Below the pieces are notes generated by a model, which saw only the letters and a list, made by a program, of their open reading frames with translations, was not told the DNA's origin and ran no database searches. From assembly GCA_045133615.1 (NCBI GenBank), contig JBGUUQ010000069.1, positions 1 to 64,000 on the forward strand: a stretch of 64,000 nucleotides of DNA, written 5' to 3'. Below, in pieces: positions 34,294 through 44,078 of this stretch (position 1 is its first letter; every line of letters begins with the position of its first letter). The DNA is from M3 sp045133615 (GTDB lineage Bacteria; Bacteroidota; Bacteroidia; Bacteroidales; Muribaculaceae). Made by a program: the position numbers and the translations under genes.

Positions 34294-34809
34294 CTATTCG
34301 GCAAGAGGCGACGGCACACTGTACTTACGACCGGCAAGCTCTTGGTCCAGCATATACACACCATAGCCATTGTCGCCCACCAACGTATATTTGTCGATAA
34401 GTTCCTGAGCATTTTCCTCCTCTTCCACCTGCTCGTCGACAAACCAGTCAAGCATACCGCGAGTGGCATAATCCTTCTCCGCTTCAGCCAAAGCATACAA
34501 GCCATTGATGAGAGCAGTCACCTTACGCTCAAGAGCAAGCGTATCGGTAAACGCAGCAAGTTCCGATGCCCATTCCGAAGGCACAGCCTCAATCGGTTGC
34601 AACACCACGCGACCGCCACGTGAATACAGATAATTCATAAATATCTCGGCATGAGCTTGTTCCTCCTTAAACTGCACTTTAAACCAATTAGCCACACCCT
34701 TGCGACCCATAGCCTCAAAATTAGTAGCCATCGAAAGATAGAGATAAGCCGACCAAAGTTCGGCATTGATTTGCGCATTAATAGCGTCTTCAATTTTCTT
34801 GTCAATCAT
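34294..34809 (-). CDS. ferritin
   Basis: This 171-residue four-helix iron-storage protein contains MIDKKIEDAINAQINAELWS at the N-terminus, then FEAMGRKGVANWFKVQFKEE with the ferroxidase Glu and His (QAHAEIFMNYL) and a final DEQVEEEENA. These are the residues of the bacterial FtnA diiron centre. It stores iron as a mineral core and protects against peroxide. A perfect minus-strand -7 box lies 36 nt upstream. It is monocistronic and convergent with rng. Confidence 0.95.
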   Translation of the reverse strand: MIDKKIEDAINAQINAELWSAYLYLSMATNFEAMGRKGVANWFKVQFKEEQAHAEIFMNYLYSRGGRVVLQPIEAVPSEWASELAAFTDTLALERKVTALINGLYALAEAEKDYATRGMLDWFVDEQVEEEENAQELIDKYTLVGDNGYGVYMLDQELAGRKYSVPSPLAE

Positions 34810-34844
34810 AATTTCATTTGTTTTAATTAGGTTAATTTCTCCCG

Positions 34845-34908
34845 CAAATATAGTGATAATCTCGATACACTCACCACAACAATATTAGAAAAAAATTTGT
34901 TATTTTTG
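34845..34908. promoter_or_regulatory. divergent promoters of ferritin and the lipid kinase
   Basis: The minus-strand box TATATTTG (34845-34852) serves ferritin. The plus-strand box TATTTTTG (34901-34908) lies 25 nt before the lipid-kinase ATG. Both match TAnnTTTG exactly. Confidence 0.65.
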
Positions 34909-34933
34909 CACGACCATTAACAGTAGCCCCAGT

Positions 34934-35908
34934 ATGACACAGTCGCGCCACGTACTACTCATTATCAACCCCGCTGCCGGAACAGCGAGCAAGCAAGGAC
35001 TTGAGAAATTCGTTCGCACAAGCCTTCACAATATCGGATGGACAGCCGATGTTGCCTACACAAAAGGACACGGCGACGCTACCCAGCTCGCTAAAGGTGC
35101 CGTTGAGCGCAATCTTGATGGTGTCATCATTGCCGGTGGCGACGGCACAGTCAATGAAGCAGCCTCCGCACTGCGGAGCACACAGATGCCGCTCGGCATT
35201 ATCCCCATGGGCTCCGGCAATGGTCTCGCCCGACACCTCGGCATCCCCTCCGACCCCCGACAAGCCCTCGATATCATTCTGCAAAACCATATCACCGACT
35301 GCGACTTCGGCACAGTCAACGCCCGCCCCTTTTTCTGCACCTTCGGCGTAGGATTCGATGCCGCCGTAAGTGAAAAATTCGCCACACAACACCGCCGCGG
35401 ACGCATGATGTATATCAAAAGCGTCCTCTCCGAATACATCAAATACAAACCCGAAGTCTACACCATCAGCGCCAACGGCAAGATTCTCACCGAAGAAGCA
35501 TTCCTCATTGCCGTGTGCAACGCATCTCAATACGGCAACAACGCCTACATCGCACCCGATGCATCCATCAGCGACGGCTTGCTCGACATCACCATCGTCC
35601 ATGCAGGCACCCCCCTCGACATGGCATTCGTAGGAACCGACCTCTTCACCGGAGCCATCAACTCCAACATGATGATACACTCATTCCGCGCACCCGCAGC
35701 CGTCATCTACCGCTCCGGAGAGGGCCCCGCTCATCTCGACGGAGAGCCGGTAATACTCGACGACGTAATGTCGGTAAAATGCCACGCAGGAGCACTCCGA
35801 CTGTTCACCCCTCTCCGTCAAACGGCTTTTCGCCCTATCATCACCCCTATGGAAAACATGATACGCGACATCAACTCCACCCTCTCGCGCATCTTCCACC
35901 GATACTAA
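34934..35908 (+). CDS. diacylglycerol kinase-like lipid kinase (YegS/DgkB family)
   Basis: This 324-residue protein has the DAGK catalytic fold: LLIINPAAGTASKQGLEKF near the start, the nucleotide-binding IIAGGDGTVNEAAS and the GIIPMGSGNGLARHL loop. The second domain includes FGVGFDAAVSEKFA and APDASISDGLLDITIV. It phosphorylates a lipid, probably diacylglycerol, at the inner membrane; no membrane helix is present. The exact substrate is not determined by sequence. It is separate from the glycogen cluster, 147 nt downstream. Confidence 0.9.
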   Translation: MTQSRHVLLIINPAAGTASKQGLEKFVRTSLHNIGWTADVAYTKGHGDATQLAKGAVERNLDGVIIAGGDGTVNEAASALRSTQMPLGIIPMGSGNGLARHLGIPSDPRQALDIILQNHITDCDFGTVNARPFFCTFGVGFDAAVSEKFATQHRRGRMMYIKSVLSEYIKYKPEVYTISANGKILTEEAFLIAVCNASQYGNNAYIAPDASISDGLLDITIVHAGTPLDMAFVGTDLFTGAINSNMMIHSFRAPAAVIYRSGEGPAHLDGEPVILDDVMSVKCHAGALRLFTPLRQTAFRPIITPMENMIRDINSTLSRIFHRY

Positions 35909-35998
35909 ATCCGCCGCATTAATCACTACATATCAGCCATTTATCTATTGTAACTAAAATTTAGCCACTCATTTCTTGCTTTTTAGCCAAAAAAGCGC

Positions 35999-36006
35999 TA
36001 CATTCG
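35999..36006 (+). promoter_or_regulatory. -7 box for the glycogen cluster
   Basis: TACATTCG differs from TAnnTTTG at one position and lies 49 nt before the first ATG of the cluster. Confidence 0.5.
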
Positions 36007-36055
36007 TAAATTATCCTAATAGTACAACTCTTAAATACTTAATACTTAACAATCG

Positions 36056-37999
36056 ATGAGCTATCTAAAGTTTGACAAAAACTTAATGATCAATCTCGAT
36101 CAGTCTCTAACTAAAGAGATGCTCCGCACTAACCAAGCAGGCGCTTACCACTGTACCTCCGTCGTTGGATGCAACACCCGCAAGCAACACGGACTTTTGG
36201 TAATCCCTATTCCAGAGATGGACAACAAAGCCCACGTGATGCTGTCGTCGCTCGACGAGACAGTCATCCAGCATGGCGCACCGTTCAACCTCGGACTGCA
36301 TCGTTATTCCGGAGGAGTGTACAGCCCCAACGGGCACAAGTACATACGCGAGTTTGATTGCGAAAGCGTTCCCCGCATGACATTCCGCGTGGGAGGTGTG
36401 ATTCTCACAAAAGAAAAAATTTTCATATCGCACGAAAATCGCTTCATGATCCGCTACACGCTGGTCGACGCACACTCGCCGACAACGTTGCAATTCCGTC
36501 CGTTCCTCGCATTCCGCGATGCAAATGCACTTTGCGTGGCCAACGACCGAGCAAACACCGCATGCGAAGAAGTACCCAACGGCATAGCATGCTGCCTATA
36601 TCCCGGCTACCCCACGCTCTACATGCAATTCAACCGCAAACCCGTATGGCATCACGAGCCACACTGGTACAACGGCATCGAATACGTCAAAGACCTTGAG
36701 CGAGGCGTTCCCTACACCGAAGACCTCATGGTGCCCGGCTATTTCGAGATACCCATCAAAAAAGGCGAGACCATCATCTTCTCCGCCGGCGTGGAACCCG
36801 TATCGCCGCGTTCGCTTGCCAAAACCTACGAAGCAGAAATCGCGTCGCGCACATGTCGCACCAGCTTCTACAACTGCCTTAAAAACGCAGCAAAGCAATT
36901 CTACTTCAAAGACAAAGAAGGCGACTACATCATATCGTCCTACCCGTGGACATCGGTCAACGCCCGCGACACATTCATTGCCCTCCCCGGCAGCACACTC
37001 TCCATTCGTCATCGCGACGACTTTGAAAGCATTCTCAAGACTGCCACCGAAGCGCTCACCCGATTCATGGAGACCGAGCAACTCGACTCGCGCATACACG
37101 GCATCGACTTACCCGACGTTCCCCTTTGGGCTATTTGGGCAATACAGCAATACTCCAAGACCTACGACCTCGACGAAACACGCACCCGTTATGCCGACCT
37201 CGTCGCCCGTATCGTCGACTACATCGCCTCCGAAGGCCACCCCAACCTCCTTGTCGAAGACAACGGACTCGTAGCCACACTCGGCACCGGCAACCCCGTG
37301 TCGTGGATGAACTCCATGCTCGACGGTCGCCCGCTCGTGCCCCGCACAGGCTATCTCGTCGAATTCAACGCATTGTGGTACAATGCACTCCGATTCGCCA
37401 TTGCCCTTACCGAAGGGCTCGACGCCTACTCAAAATCGCGCGAACATTGGGAAGAAATCGCTGAAAAGTGTCGCATCTCATTTGTCGACACTTTCCTCAA
37501 CGACTACGGCTATCTTTACGACTATGTAAACGGCACCTATGCCGACCCGTCAGTGCGTCCCAATATGGCTATCGCCATAAGCCTCGACCACTCTCCGCTC
37601 GACCGCCGTCAGCGCAAAAGCGTGCTCGATGTCGTAACACGCGAACTACTCACCCCAAAAGGGTTGCGCACATTGTCGCCCAAGAGCTACGGCTACCGTC
37701 CGTTCTACCTCGGCACACCCGAAGAGCGCGAAATGGCATATCATGCCGGTCCCGCACGAGCTTGGCTGTTCGGATTCTACGCCGACGCCTACATCCGCGT
37801 ATTCGGCATGAGCGGCATCTCCTATCTCGACCGCATGCTCATCGGATTTGAAGACGAAATGTCGCAAGGATGTATCGGCTCATTATCCGAGCTCTACGAC
37901 GGCAACCCGCCATTTGTCGGCAGAGGAGCCATTTCCCATGCAGTCAACGTGGCCGAAGTGCTTCGCACAATTCGCACCCTCAAAAAGTTTAACATGTAA
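36056..37999 (+). CDS. glycogen debranching enzyme (amylo-alpha-1,6-glucosidase type)
   Basis: This 647-residue cytoplasmic enzyme has the N-terminal GDE beta-domain (GAYHCTSVVGCNTRKQHGLL). Its C-terminal (alpha/alpha)6 barrel includes YPWTSVNARDTFIALPGSTL, DLPDVPLWAIWAIQQY and LVEFNALWYNALRFA. It removes alpha-1,6 branches of glycogen. It starts the cluster debranching enzyme - glycosyltransferase - GH57 found in Bacteroides relatives. The next gene starts 9 nt after its stop. Confidence 0.94.
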   Translation: MSYLKFDKNLMINLDQSLTKEMLRTNQAGAYHCTSVVGCNTRKQHGLLVIPIPEMDNKAHVMLSSLDETVIQHGAPFNLGLHRYSGGVYSPNGHKYIREFDCESVPRMTFRVGGVILTKEKIFISHENRFMIRYTLVDAHSPTTLQFRPFLAFRDANALCVANDRANTACEEVPNGIACCLYPGYPTLYMQFNRKPVWHHEPHWYNGIEYVKDLERGVPYTEDLMVPGYFEIPIKKGETIIFSAGVEPVSPRSLAKTYEAEIASRTCRTSFYNCLKNAAKQFYFKDKEGDYIISSYPWTSVNARDTFIALPGSTLSIRHRDDFESILKTATEALTRFMETEQLDSRIHGIDLPDVPLWAIWAIQQYSKTYDLDETRTRYADLVARIVDYIASEGHPNLLVEDNGLVATLGTGNPVSWMNSMLDGRPLVPRTGYLVEFNALWYNALRFAIALTEGLDAYSKSREHWEEIAEKCRISFVDTFLNDYGYLYDYVNGTYADPSVRPNMAIAISLDHSPLDRRQRKSVLDVVTRELLTPKGLRTLSPKSYGYRPFYLGTPEEREMAYHAGPARAWLFGFYADAYIRVFGMSGISYLDRMLIGFEDEMSQGCIGSLSELYDGNPPFVGRGAISHAVNVAEVLRTIRTLKKFNM

Positions 38000-38008
38000 T
38001 CCATCGCC

Positions 38009-39271
38009 ATGAAAGCATTAATGTTTGGGTGGGAATTTCCACCCCATATCCTCGGCGGACTCGGCACCGCCAGCTACGGTCTCACAAAAGGCATGTGGGA
38101 AAACGGCGACATGGACATCACCTTTGTCATCCCTAAGCCCTACGGCGACGAAGAGAAAGGTTTTGCCAAAATCATCGGAGCATCACAAGTGCCCATATGT
38201 TGGCGCGACGTCAATCGCGAATACGTAGAAAGCCGTATCGGCAAAGTAATGGAGCCTGACTACTACTACCGTCTGCGCGACAACATCTACGCCGACTTCA
38301 ACTATATGCGTACCAACGACCTCGGCTGCATTGAGTTCTCCGGTCGCTATCCCGACAATCTGCTTGAAGAAATCAACAACTACTCCATCATGGCAGGCGT
38401 AATCGCCCGCACAGAGCAGTTCGACATCATTCATTCCCACGACTGGCTCACCTACCCCGCCGGCATCCATGCCAAGCAAGTCACAGGCAAGCCTCTCGTC
38501 ATCCACGTTCACGCCACCGACTTCGACCGCTCCCGCGGCAACGTCAACCCCACCGTGTTCGGAATCGAACTCGACGGCATGCACAATGCCGACCACATCA
38601 TCACCGTTTCCGACCTCACCCGTCACACAGTGATTGAAAAGTACGGCATCGACCCCGCAAAAGTCACCACCGTCCACAACGCCGTTGAGCCGCTAAGTCC
38701 CGAATTGCTCGGTGTGCAAGTGCAGAAGCCGAAAGAAAAAATCGTCACATTCCTCGGCCGCATCACCATGCAGAAAGGACCAGAATACTTCGTCGAAGCA
38801 GCCGCCAAAGTTCTCAAAAACAACCGCAACGTGCGCTTCGTCATGGCTGGCAGTGGCGACATGATGGACAAAATGATCAACCTCGCCGCCGAGCGAGGCA
38901 TTGCCGACCGCTTCCATTTCCCCGGATTCCAAAAAGGCAAGCAAGTCTACGAAATGCTCAAAGCATCCGATGTCTACATCATGCCATCTGTTTCCGAGCC
39001 ATTCGGCATCTCACCACTCGAAGCTATGCAGATGGGAGTACCATCCATCATCTCAAAGCAGAGCGGTTGCGCCGAGATTCTGTCAAACGTCATCAAGACC
39101 GACTACTGGGACATCGACGAAATGGCCGACGCTATCTACTCCATCATCACCTATCCGGCGATGTACGAACAGTTGCGCCACGACGGTCTCGAAGAGGTCA
39201 ATCAAATCACATGGGACAAAGCCGGAAAGAAAGTCATCGACATCTACAAGCAAGTCCTCAACCACGAATAA
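38009..39271 (+). CDS. glycosyltransferase, probable glycogen/starch synthase
   Basis: This 420-residue GT-B fold enzyme opens with the synthase-like MFGWEFPPHILGGLGTASYG, in which the GGLG motif contacts the nucleotide sugar. The central SHDWLTYPAGIHAKQVTG and the C-terminal nucleotide-binding block PSVSEPFGISPLEAMQMGVP are characteristic. It is shorter than GlgA of E. coli and belongs to a GT4/GT5 border group, so the donor (ADP- or UDP-glucose) is uncertain. Its place between a debranching enzyme and a GH57 protein supports a role in glycogen synthesis. Confidence 0.9.
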   Translation: MKALMFGWEFPPHILGGLGTASYGLTKGMWENGDMDITFVIPKPYGDEEKGFAKIIGASQVPICWRDVNREYVESRIGKVMEPDYYYRLRDNIYADFNYMRTNDLGCIEFSGRYPDNLLEEINNYSIMAGVIARTEQFDIIHSHDWLTYPAGIHAKQVTGKPLVIHVHATDFDRSRGNVNPTVFGIELDGMHNADHIITVSDLTRHTVIEKYGIDPAKVTTVHNAVEPLSPELLGVQVQKPKEKIVTFLGRITMQKGPEYFVEAAAKVLKNNRNVRFVMAGSGDMMDKMINLAAERGIADRFHFPGFQKGKQVYEMLKASDVYIMPSVSEPFGISPLEAMQMGVPSIISKQSGCAEILSNVIKTDYWDIDEMADAIYSIITYPAMYEQLRHDGLEEVNQITWDKAGKKVIDIYKQVLNHE

Positions 39272-39310
39272 ACTAACCTAAAGTCAAATTCATTAACAGG
39301 AAACACAATA

Positions 39311-40729
39311 ATGAAAGCAATCTGTTTCTATTTCCAGATACACCAACCGTTCCGCCTCAAGAAATACCGTTTCTTCGACATAGGCAACGACCATTACTAC
39401 TACGATGACTTCGCCAACGACGACATCATCACCCGCATCGCACATCGCAGCTACATTCCCGCTGCCGAGAGCCTTCTGCGCATGATAGAGGAAAGCAACG
39501 GAAAATTCCGCTGCGCAATCTCCATCTCTGGCGTTGCGCTCGAACAGTGCGAACAATACGTACCTGAGTTTATCGACCTGCTCAAAAAGCTCGCCGACAC
39601 AGGCAAAGTCGAATTCCTTGCCGAGACCTACGCCCACTCCCTCTCATCGCTCACCGACTACGACGAATTCATCAACCAAGTCAAAGTTCACAACGAAAAG
39701 CTCCACGAAATGTTTGGTGTAAAGCCAAAAGTACTTCGCAACACCGAGCTTGTCTACTGCGACGAAATGGCTCCCGTCATCGCCTCGATGGGCTACAAAG
39801 GTGTGATTACCGAAGGTGCAAAACACATCCTCGGATGGAAATCCCCCAACTATATCTACACGGCCGCATCCGCTCCAAAGCTCAAGCTATTGCTTAAAAA
39901 CGACAAACTCAGCGACGACATCGCTTTCCGTTTCAGCAACACCGAGTGGGACGCATATCCCCTCACCGCCGACAAATACATCGATTGGATTGCATCCACA
40001 CCCGACGAAGAGCAGATTGTCAACCTCTTCATGAACCTTGAGACATTCGGCGGAATGCAAGGTCGCGAGACAGGTATCTTCCAATTCCTCGAAGCTCTGC
40101 CACGCTTCGCTGCCGAACGAGGCATCGACTTCCTCACCCCCTCCGAAGCCATCGCAAAACTCAAGCCCGTAGGTGAGCTATCCGTTCTCCACCCCATCTC
40201 GTGGGCCGACGAAGCACGCGACACCTCCGCATGGCTCGGCAATAAGCTCCAAAACGAAGCATTTTCCAAGCTCTACTCCGTTGCCGAGCGCGTTCGCCTT
40301 TGCGACGACCGTCGTCTCAAACAAGACTGGTATTATCTGCAAGCCTCCGACCATCTGTTCTACATGTCGACCAAAAATCTTGCCGACGGCGTGGTTCATT
40401 CCCATTTCAGTCCCTACGAAACTCCGTTCCAAGCGTTCACCAACTACATGAACGTCCTATCCGACTTCATCGTGCGTGTTGAAGAGCAATATCCCCTCTC
40501 CATCGAAAATGAAGAGCTCAACGCATTGCTCACCACCATACGCAATCAAGCGCAAGAAATCGAACTCCTCAACAAAGAAGTAGCATCAATGCGCAACAAC
40601 ATCGAACGCATGGACCCCAACGAAGTCAAGCGAGCCAAAGCCGAACAGGAAGCTGCCGAAGCCAAAGCTGCCGCAGCCGAAAAGCCGACCAAGCCAAAAC
40701 GTACCTGCAAGAAAAAAGCAGCAAAGTAA
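39311..40729 (+). CDS. glycoside hydrolase family 57 protein
   Basis: This 472-residue cytoplasmic alpha-glucan enzyme begins CFYFQIHQPFRLKKYRFF, with the family HQP motif. KVEFLAETYAHSL holds the probable catalytic Glu. NTEWDAYPLTADKYIDWI follows, with a long helical C-terminal region. The extreme C-terminus is a Lys/Ala-rich low-complexity tail (AEQEAAEAKAAAAEKPTKPK). GH57 members cleave or transfer alpha-1,4-glucans; specific activity is not determined. It is the last gene of the glycogen cluster and is followed by a terminator. Confidence 0.93.
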   Translation: MKAICFYFQIHQPFRLKKYRFFDIGNDHYYYDDFANDDIITRIAHRSYIPAAESLLRMIEESNGKFRCAISISGVALEQCEQYVPEFIDLLKKLADTGKVEFLAETYAHSLSSLTDYDEFINQVKVHNEKLHEMFGVKPKVLRNTELVYCDEMAPVIASMGYKGVITEGAKHILGWKSPNYIYTAASAPKLKLLLKNDKLSDDIAFRFSNTEWDAYPLTADKYIDWIASTPDEEQIVNLFMNLETFGGMQGRETGIFQFLEALPRFAAERGIDFLTPSEAIAKLKPVGELSVLHPISWADEARDTSAWLGNKLQNEAFSKLYSVAERVRLCDDRRLKQDWYYLQASDHLFYMSTKNLADGVVHSHFSPYETPFQAFTNYMNVLSDFIVRVEEQYPLSIENEELNALLTTIRNQAQEIELLNKEVASMRNNIERMDPNEVKRAKAEQEAAEAKAAAAEKPTKPKRTCKKKAAK

Positions 40730-40770
40730 TCCGACACCGTATCAACTACAAGAAATAGCGCCCTATCATT

Positions 40771-40812
40771 CGTGCGTTGACAGCATCAGTTTGTCAACGC
40801 ACGTTTTTATTT
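40771..40812 (+). terminator. intrinsic terminator after the glycogen cluster
   Basis: CGTGCGTTGACA (40771-40782) pairs perfectly with TGTCAACGCACG (40792-40803), followed by TTTTTATTT. Confidence 0.93.
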
Positions 40813-40898
40813 CCTCCACTATTCCTCCCGCTATTTTCACATCTCATCCCACAACAATTCGCCCCTCTTTTACGTTTTTCCTTAAAACAATTCAGATT

Positions 40899-41435
40899 AT
40901 GAACAGCAATCGCAATTTTATCACAAGCCTTTTTCTACTCGCTGCGGGTATCATCCTCATCATACTCCACAACCGTATCAACATCATCAGCGGTATAGTC
41001 ACCATCGTAGGACTGCTTTTCATCCTGCCAAGCCTCTACAATCTGATTATGCTCTTTGTCCGCACAGCCGACGGCTCTAAACAAAGCGGAAAGGCCGCCG
41101 GACTCATTTCCTCCGTCGGAGCACTCTGTTTAGGGGTATGCATGGTTGCTGTACCCGACTTTTTCGTCGGAACACTCGTCTACATATTCGCCGGACTTCT
41201 CGTATTGGGCGGTGTCTACCAGATTCTGCTTATCGCCTACGCTTCCAAGCCCCTGCGGGCACCGTGGTGGATGTACATATTGCCCGCCGCTACAGCGATA
41301 GCCGGCATCGTACTGCTCGTCACCGACATCCACACTATCGAACACCTCGTGGTTCTCATCACCGGCATAGCGTTCACCGCCGTAGCCGTCAACTCCATCC
41401 TCGTCTACATCGGAGTACGCTCCGTCTCCCGCTGA
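40899..41435 (+). CDS. DUF308/HdeD-like membrane protein
   Basis: This 178-residue protein consists mainly of six hydrophobic segments, for example FITSLFLLAAGIILIIL, IISGIVTIVGLLFILPSLYN and VGTLVYIFAGLLVLGGVYQI. That is the pattern of the HdeD/DUF308 family, in which helices are arranged in repeated pairs. The start at 40899 gives a normal first membrane segment; an upstream in-frame extension to 40791 begins inside the terminator of the glycogen cluster. Family function is unclear, with acid stress suggested only for E. coli HdeD. Confidence 0.82.
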   Translation: MNSNRNFITSLFLLAAGIILIILHNRINIISGIVTIVGLLFILPSLYNLIMLFVRTADGSKQSGKAAGLISSVGALCLGVCMVAVPDFFVGTLVYIFAGLLVLGGVYQILLIAYASKPLRAPWWMYILPAATAIAGIVLLVTDIHTIEHLVVLITGIAFTAVAVNSILVYIGVRSVSR

Positions 41436-41448
41436 TATCCGGCAACCA

Positions 41449-42678
41449 TCACTCGGCTCTGTATATAAGCGTACTGCATCGCTCGGCAACGATTGTCGAG
41501 CGCGTCACCCGCGCAATATCGTCGGGCGTCACCGCTCTGTATAGCGAAGCCACATCGTTCACGTCATATCCGAGCATCTCGGCTCGTGCCAACGGTGATG
41601 CCTTCTTCCGATAACCGATTTGCGACATCACACGTTGCGACTCGAATCGATTGATTGTCCGCTCAAGCTCATATTCCGAGAGCGAACCGTCGGCAAGGCG
41701 CAACACCTCATTTTCGAGCATAGCCTCCGCCTCCGTCAAATCCACATCATCGTTCACCATCGCATTGAGCATCAAAAATCCCGGCTCCACACTGCCGATT
41801 ATCGACGCATCGACATCAGTGAACAAGTCCGACCCCATCATCAGATTGCGATAGAATCGCGACGAACGCCCCGACGCGAGCAAATCGGTGATAATATCAC
41901 ACTCCACATATCCCTTTTCGCCGAAAGCCGGCATGCGATACGCCTTTACAATCATCGTTTGTGGCACCTTGCCCGCCACCTCCCCTCGGCGATGCTCCGT
42001 CTGCTCCGCCTCCGGAGCATACTGCCGTCGGGCTACATCGCGCGACGGAATCGGGCCAAACCACTTCTCAGCCAATCGGCGTGTCTCTTCGAGCGATATG
42101 CGCCCAGTCACCGCAAGCACGGCATTGTTTGGCGCATAATGAGAATAGAAAAACTCCCTCACGTCATCCTGCGTCACCTTTGCGATATGCTCAAGTTCCT
42201 TTCCTATCACCGGAAATCGGTACGGATGAGTCTTATACACCAGTGCACGCAGATGGTGGAACAAATCCCCGTAAGGCTGATTCAGACACACCTGCTTAAA
42301 CTCCTCCGACACCACTTGGCGCTGCACTTCGAGAGCCTTGTCGCTGAAAGCCAACGCAAGCATTCGGTCGCTTTCGAGCCAAAACGCCGTCTCCGCATTC
42401 TGAGCCGGCACTATGTCGTAGAAATTAGTGAAGTCATTCGAGGTCCACGCATTGTCGCTCCCGCCGGCAGCCTCTATCGCCGCATCATAGTCAGGAATAT
42501 TCACCGACCCGCCAAACATCAGATGCTCAAACAGATGAGCCAATCCCGTCAGTTCAGGCGACTCATCGCGCGAACCCACATCATATAAAATATTGAGTGC
42601 CACCATAGCGGTGGCACTGTCATAGTGATGAACTACGCGCAACCCGTTGGGCAGCGTAAATCTATTCGTTTCAATCAT
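41449..42678 (-). CDS. M16 family zinc peptidase
   Basis: This 409-residue pitrilysin-type peptidase has the inverted zinc motif HLFEHLMFGG (HxxEH) near residue 50, and the downstream Glu ligand follows in the expected region. The N-terminal catalytic half is followed by an M16C-type half with FGPIPSRDVARRQY. It has no signal peptide, so it may be cytoplasmic or periplasmic in a complex. It overlaps the upstream cyclophilin gene by 4 nt (ATGA), indicating co-expression in a folding and proteolysis operon. Confidence 0.92.
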   Translation of the reverse strand: MIETNRFTLPNGLRVVHHYDSATAMVALNILYDVGSRDESPELTGLAHLFEHLMFGGSVNIPDYDAAIEAAGGSDNAWTSNDFTNFYDIVPAQNAETAFWLESDRMLALAFSDKALEVQRQVVSEEFKQVCLNQPYGDLFHHLRALVYKTHPYRFPVIGKELEHIAKVTQDDVREFFYSHYAPNNAVLAVTGRISLEETRRLAEKWFGPIPSRDVARRQYAPEAEQTEHRRGEVAGKVPQTMIVKAYRMPAFGEKGYVECDIITDLLASGRSSRFYRNLMMGSDLFTDVDASIIGSVEPGFLMLNAMVNDDVDLTEAEAMLENEVLRLADGSLSEYELERTINRFESQRVMSQIGYRKKASPLARAEMLGYDVNDVASLYRAVTPDDIARVTRSTIVAERCSTLIYRAE

Positions 42679-43580
42679 TCCTCAACTACCTTCATTGAGA
42701 TGATTTTCACATCCTCTTTCGGGCGGTCATTTCCATCTGTGGCCACTTTTTCAATAGCTGCCACAACATCCATACCCGAAACCACTTCGCCATACACCGT
42801 ATAGTCTCCGTCCAAGTGAGGAGCGCCCCCCACAGTCGTATAAGCCTCCTTCTGAGCAGCAGTAAGCTTCACCGGATTGGCTGCGGCAATCGCCTCCGTC
42901 TCCTTGATAAGCTGCTCTTGCAACGCTGCCAATCCCGCTTGGTCACGATTGCGACGCATAGCCATGATTGAGTCGCGATGTTGAGTGGCAAGACCATTGA
43001 AAATCGATTGCATATTGCGATTTTCGAGCTGCTTCTCCATCTGCACCATCTGATTCTGATTGAGCACACTGCCTGTCACAATATAAAACTGGCAACCGCT
43101 CGAACGCTTCTCCGGGTTCACATTATCACCCGTGCGGGCAGCAGCTATCGCACCACGCTTATGGAAATATTTCGGATATACGATTTCAGCCTCAAGCGTA
43201 TAGCCCACATCACCCGAACCGAGCATCTTGCCCGCAGGTGCATTCTTCGATTCCGGGTCGCCGGCCTGAATCATAAACTGATTGATTACACGGTGAAAGA
43301 GCGTACCCTCATACGTACCGTCAGCCACAAGTTTCAAAAAATTGTCGCGATGACGAGGAGTATCGCCATATAGACGAATGCGGATTACACCGAGCGAAGT
43401 CGTGATATCCACCAATGCATCTTCCTTATTCACTGTTGTAGAGTCCATTATTGTAGTCGTTTTTTCTGATTTAATACTGTCATTATTTCCTTGCGGCGAA
43501 TTTGAAGCCGCATCTGTCGTACACGACACCATCGAAGCCAACAGCGTCGCGATAATCAAACCCTTACGTCGCATCGTCAT
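42675..43580 (-). CDS. cyclophilin-type peptidylprolyl isomerase lipoprotein
   Basis: This lipoprotein (signal LIIATLLASMVSC) of about 301 residues has a cyclophilin domain. Core strands VDITTSLGVIRIRLYGDTP and the active-site block GTLFHRVINQFMIQAGDP are clear. A 70-residue charged helical insertion (about 180-250) splits the domain before YTVYGEVVSGMDVV, an arrangement common in Bacteroidetes. It catalyses proline isomerisation in the periplasm. The start chosen is the ATG at 43580; one codon pair later another ATG gives nearly the same protein. Confidence 0.9.
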   Translation of the reverse strand: MTMRRKGLIIATLLASMVSCTTDAASNSPQGNNDSIKSEKTTTIMDSTTVNKEDALVDITTSLGVIRIRLYGDTPRHRDNFLKLVADGTYEGTLFHRVINQFMIQAGDPESKNAPAGKMLGSGDVGYTLEAEIVYPKYFHKRGAIAAARTGDNVNPEKRSSGCQFYIVTGSVLNQNQMVQMEKQLENRNMQSIFNGLATQHRDSIMAMRRNRDQAGLAALQEQLIKETEAIAAANPVKLTAAQKEAYTTVGGAPHLDGDYTVYGEVVSGMDVVAAIEKVATDGNDRPKEDVKIISMKVVEE

Positions 43581-43590
43581 TCTCTTTCGA

Positions 43591-43965
43591 TTACATTCCC
43601 ACAGGGAACATACGTTTATAAATCCGGCGGAAATTATCATCCTTCGCCTTCAATTCTTCGACATGCTCCGCATAGTCATTGCCCCAAATAGCTTGGAGCA
43701 GATCGCCGATATATCTACGCTCGCGGTCCTTCTCTATTGCAGCGGCAATCAATCGGTCGATAGCAGGGCGATATTTCTCACCATCGATAAGAAACAGATA
43801 TCGCGATGCGCTCACGATAAACTGGCCCGTCTTATCGACACCTATCATATTGTCCACCAACTCATCGAGAGAGTCATCGATATCATTGATATGATTTGCC
43901 ATATACTCATAAGTAAGCAATCCGTCAGGATCCTTGGCAAGCATTTTCTTCACATCTTCTTCCAT
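43591..43965 (-). CDS. conserved small cytoplasmic protein of unknown function
   Basis: This helical, acidic protein of about 124 residues contains GLLTYEYMANHINDIDDSLD, QFIVSASRYLFLIDGEKYRP and IERDRERRYIGDLL-like helices. I do not recognise a named family. It stands 10 nt before the cyclophilin gene and is the first of a three-gene minus-strand operon. A start at 43989 would lie essentially at the transcription start set by the -7 box, so the ATG at 43965 is preferred. Confidence 0.72.
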   Translation of the reverse strand: MEEDVKKMLAKDPDGLLTYEYMANHINDIDDSLDELVDNMIGVDKTGQFIVSASRYLFLIDGEKYRPAIDRLIAAAIEKDRERRYIGDLLQAIWGNDYAEHVEELKAKDDNFRRIYKRMFPVGM

Positions 43966-43991
43966 AATCTTTAAAAAATCATGTTTCACTG

Positions 43992-43999
43992 CAAAGATA
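43992..43999 (-). promoter_or_regulatory. -7 box of the three-gene minus-strand operon
   Basis: TATCTTTG on the minus strand (CAAAGATA on +) is a perfect match, 26 nt before the preferred start codon. Confidence 0.65.
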
Positions 44000-44010
44000 G
44001 TAATAAATTA

Positions 44011-44058
44011 AAAAAGGGAAGTGCAAATTGGTAATTAAATCCTTGCACTTCCCTTTTT
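44011..44058. terminator. bidirectional-looking terminator after the 1002-residue protein gene
   Basis: A perfect 16-bp stem (44011-44026 with 44043-44058) carries A-runs on one end and T-runs on the other. It lies downstream of the minus-strand gene ending at 44079. Confidence 0.92.
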
Positions 44059-44078
44059 CGATTATTTACTCTTTATTA

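Noticed and set aside
34955..35680. 241-codon minus-strand ORF opposite the lipid kinase gene
   Set aside because: Antisense shadow; the lipid kinase has intact motifs throughout.
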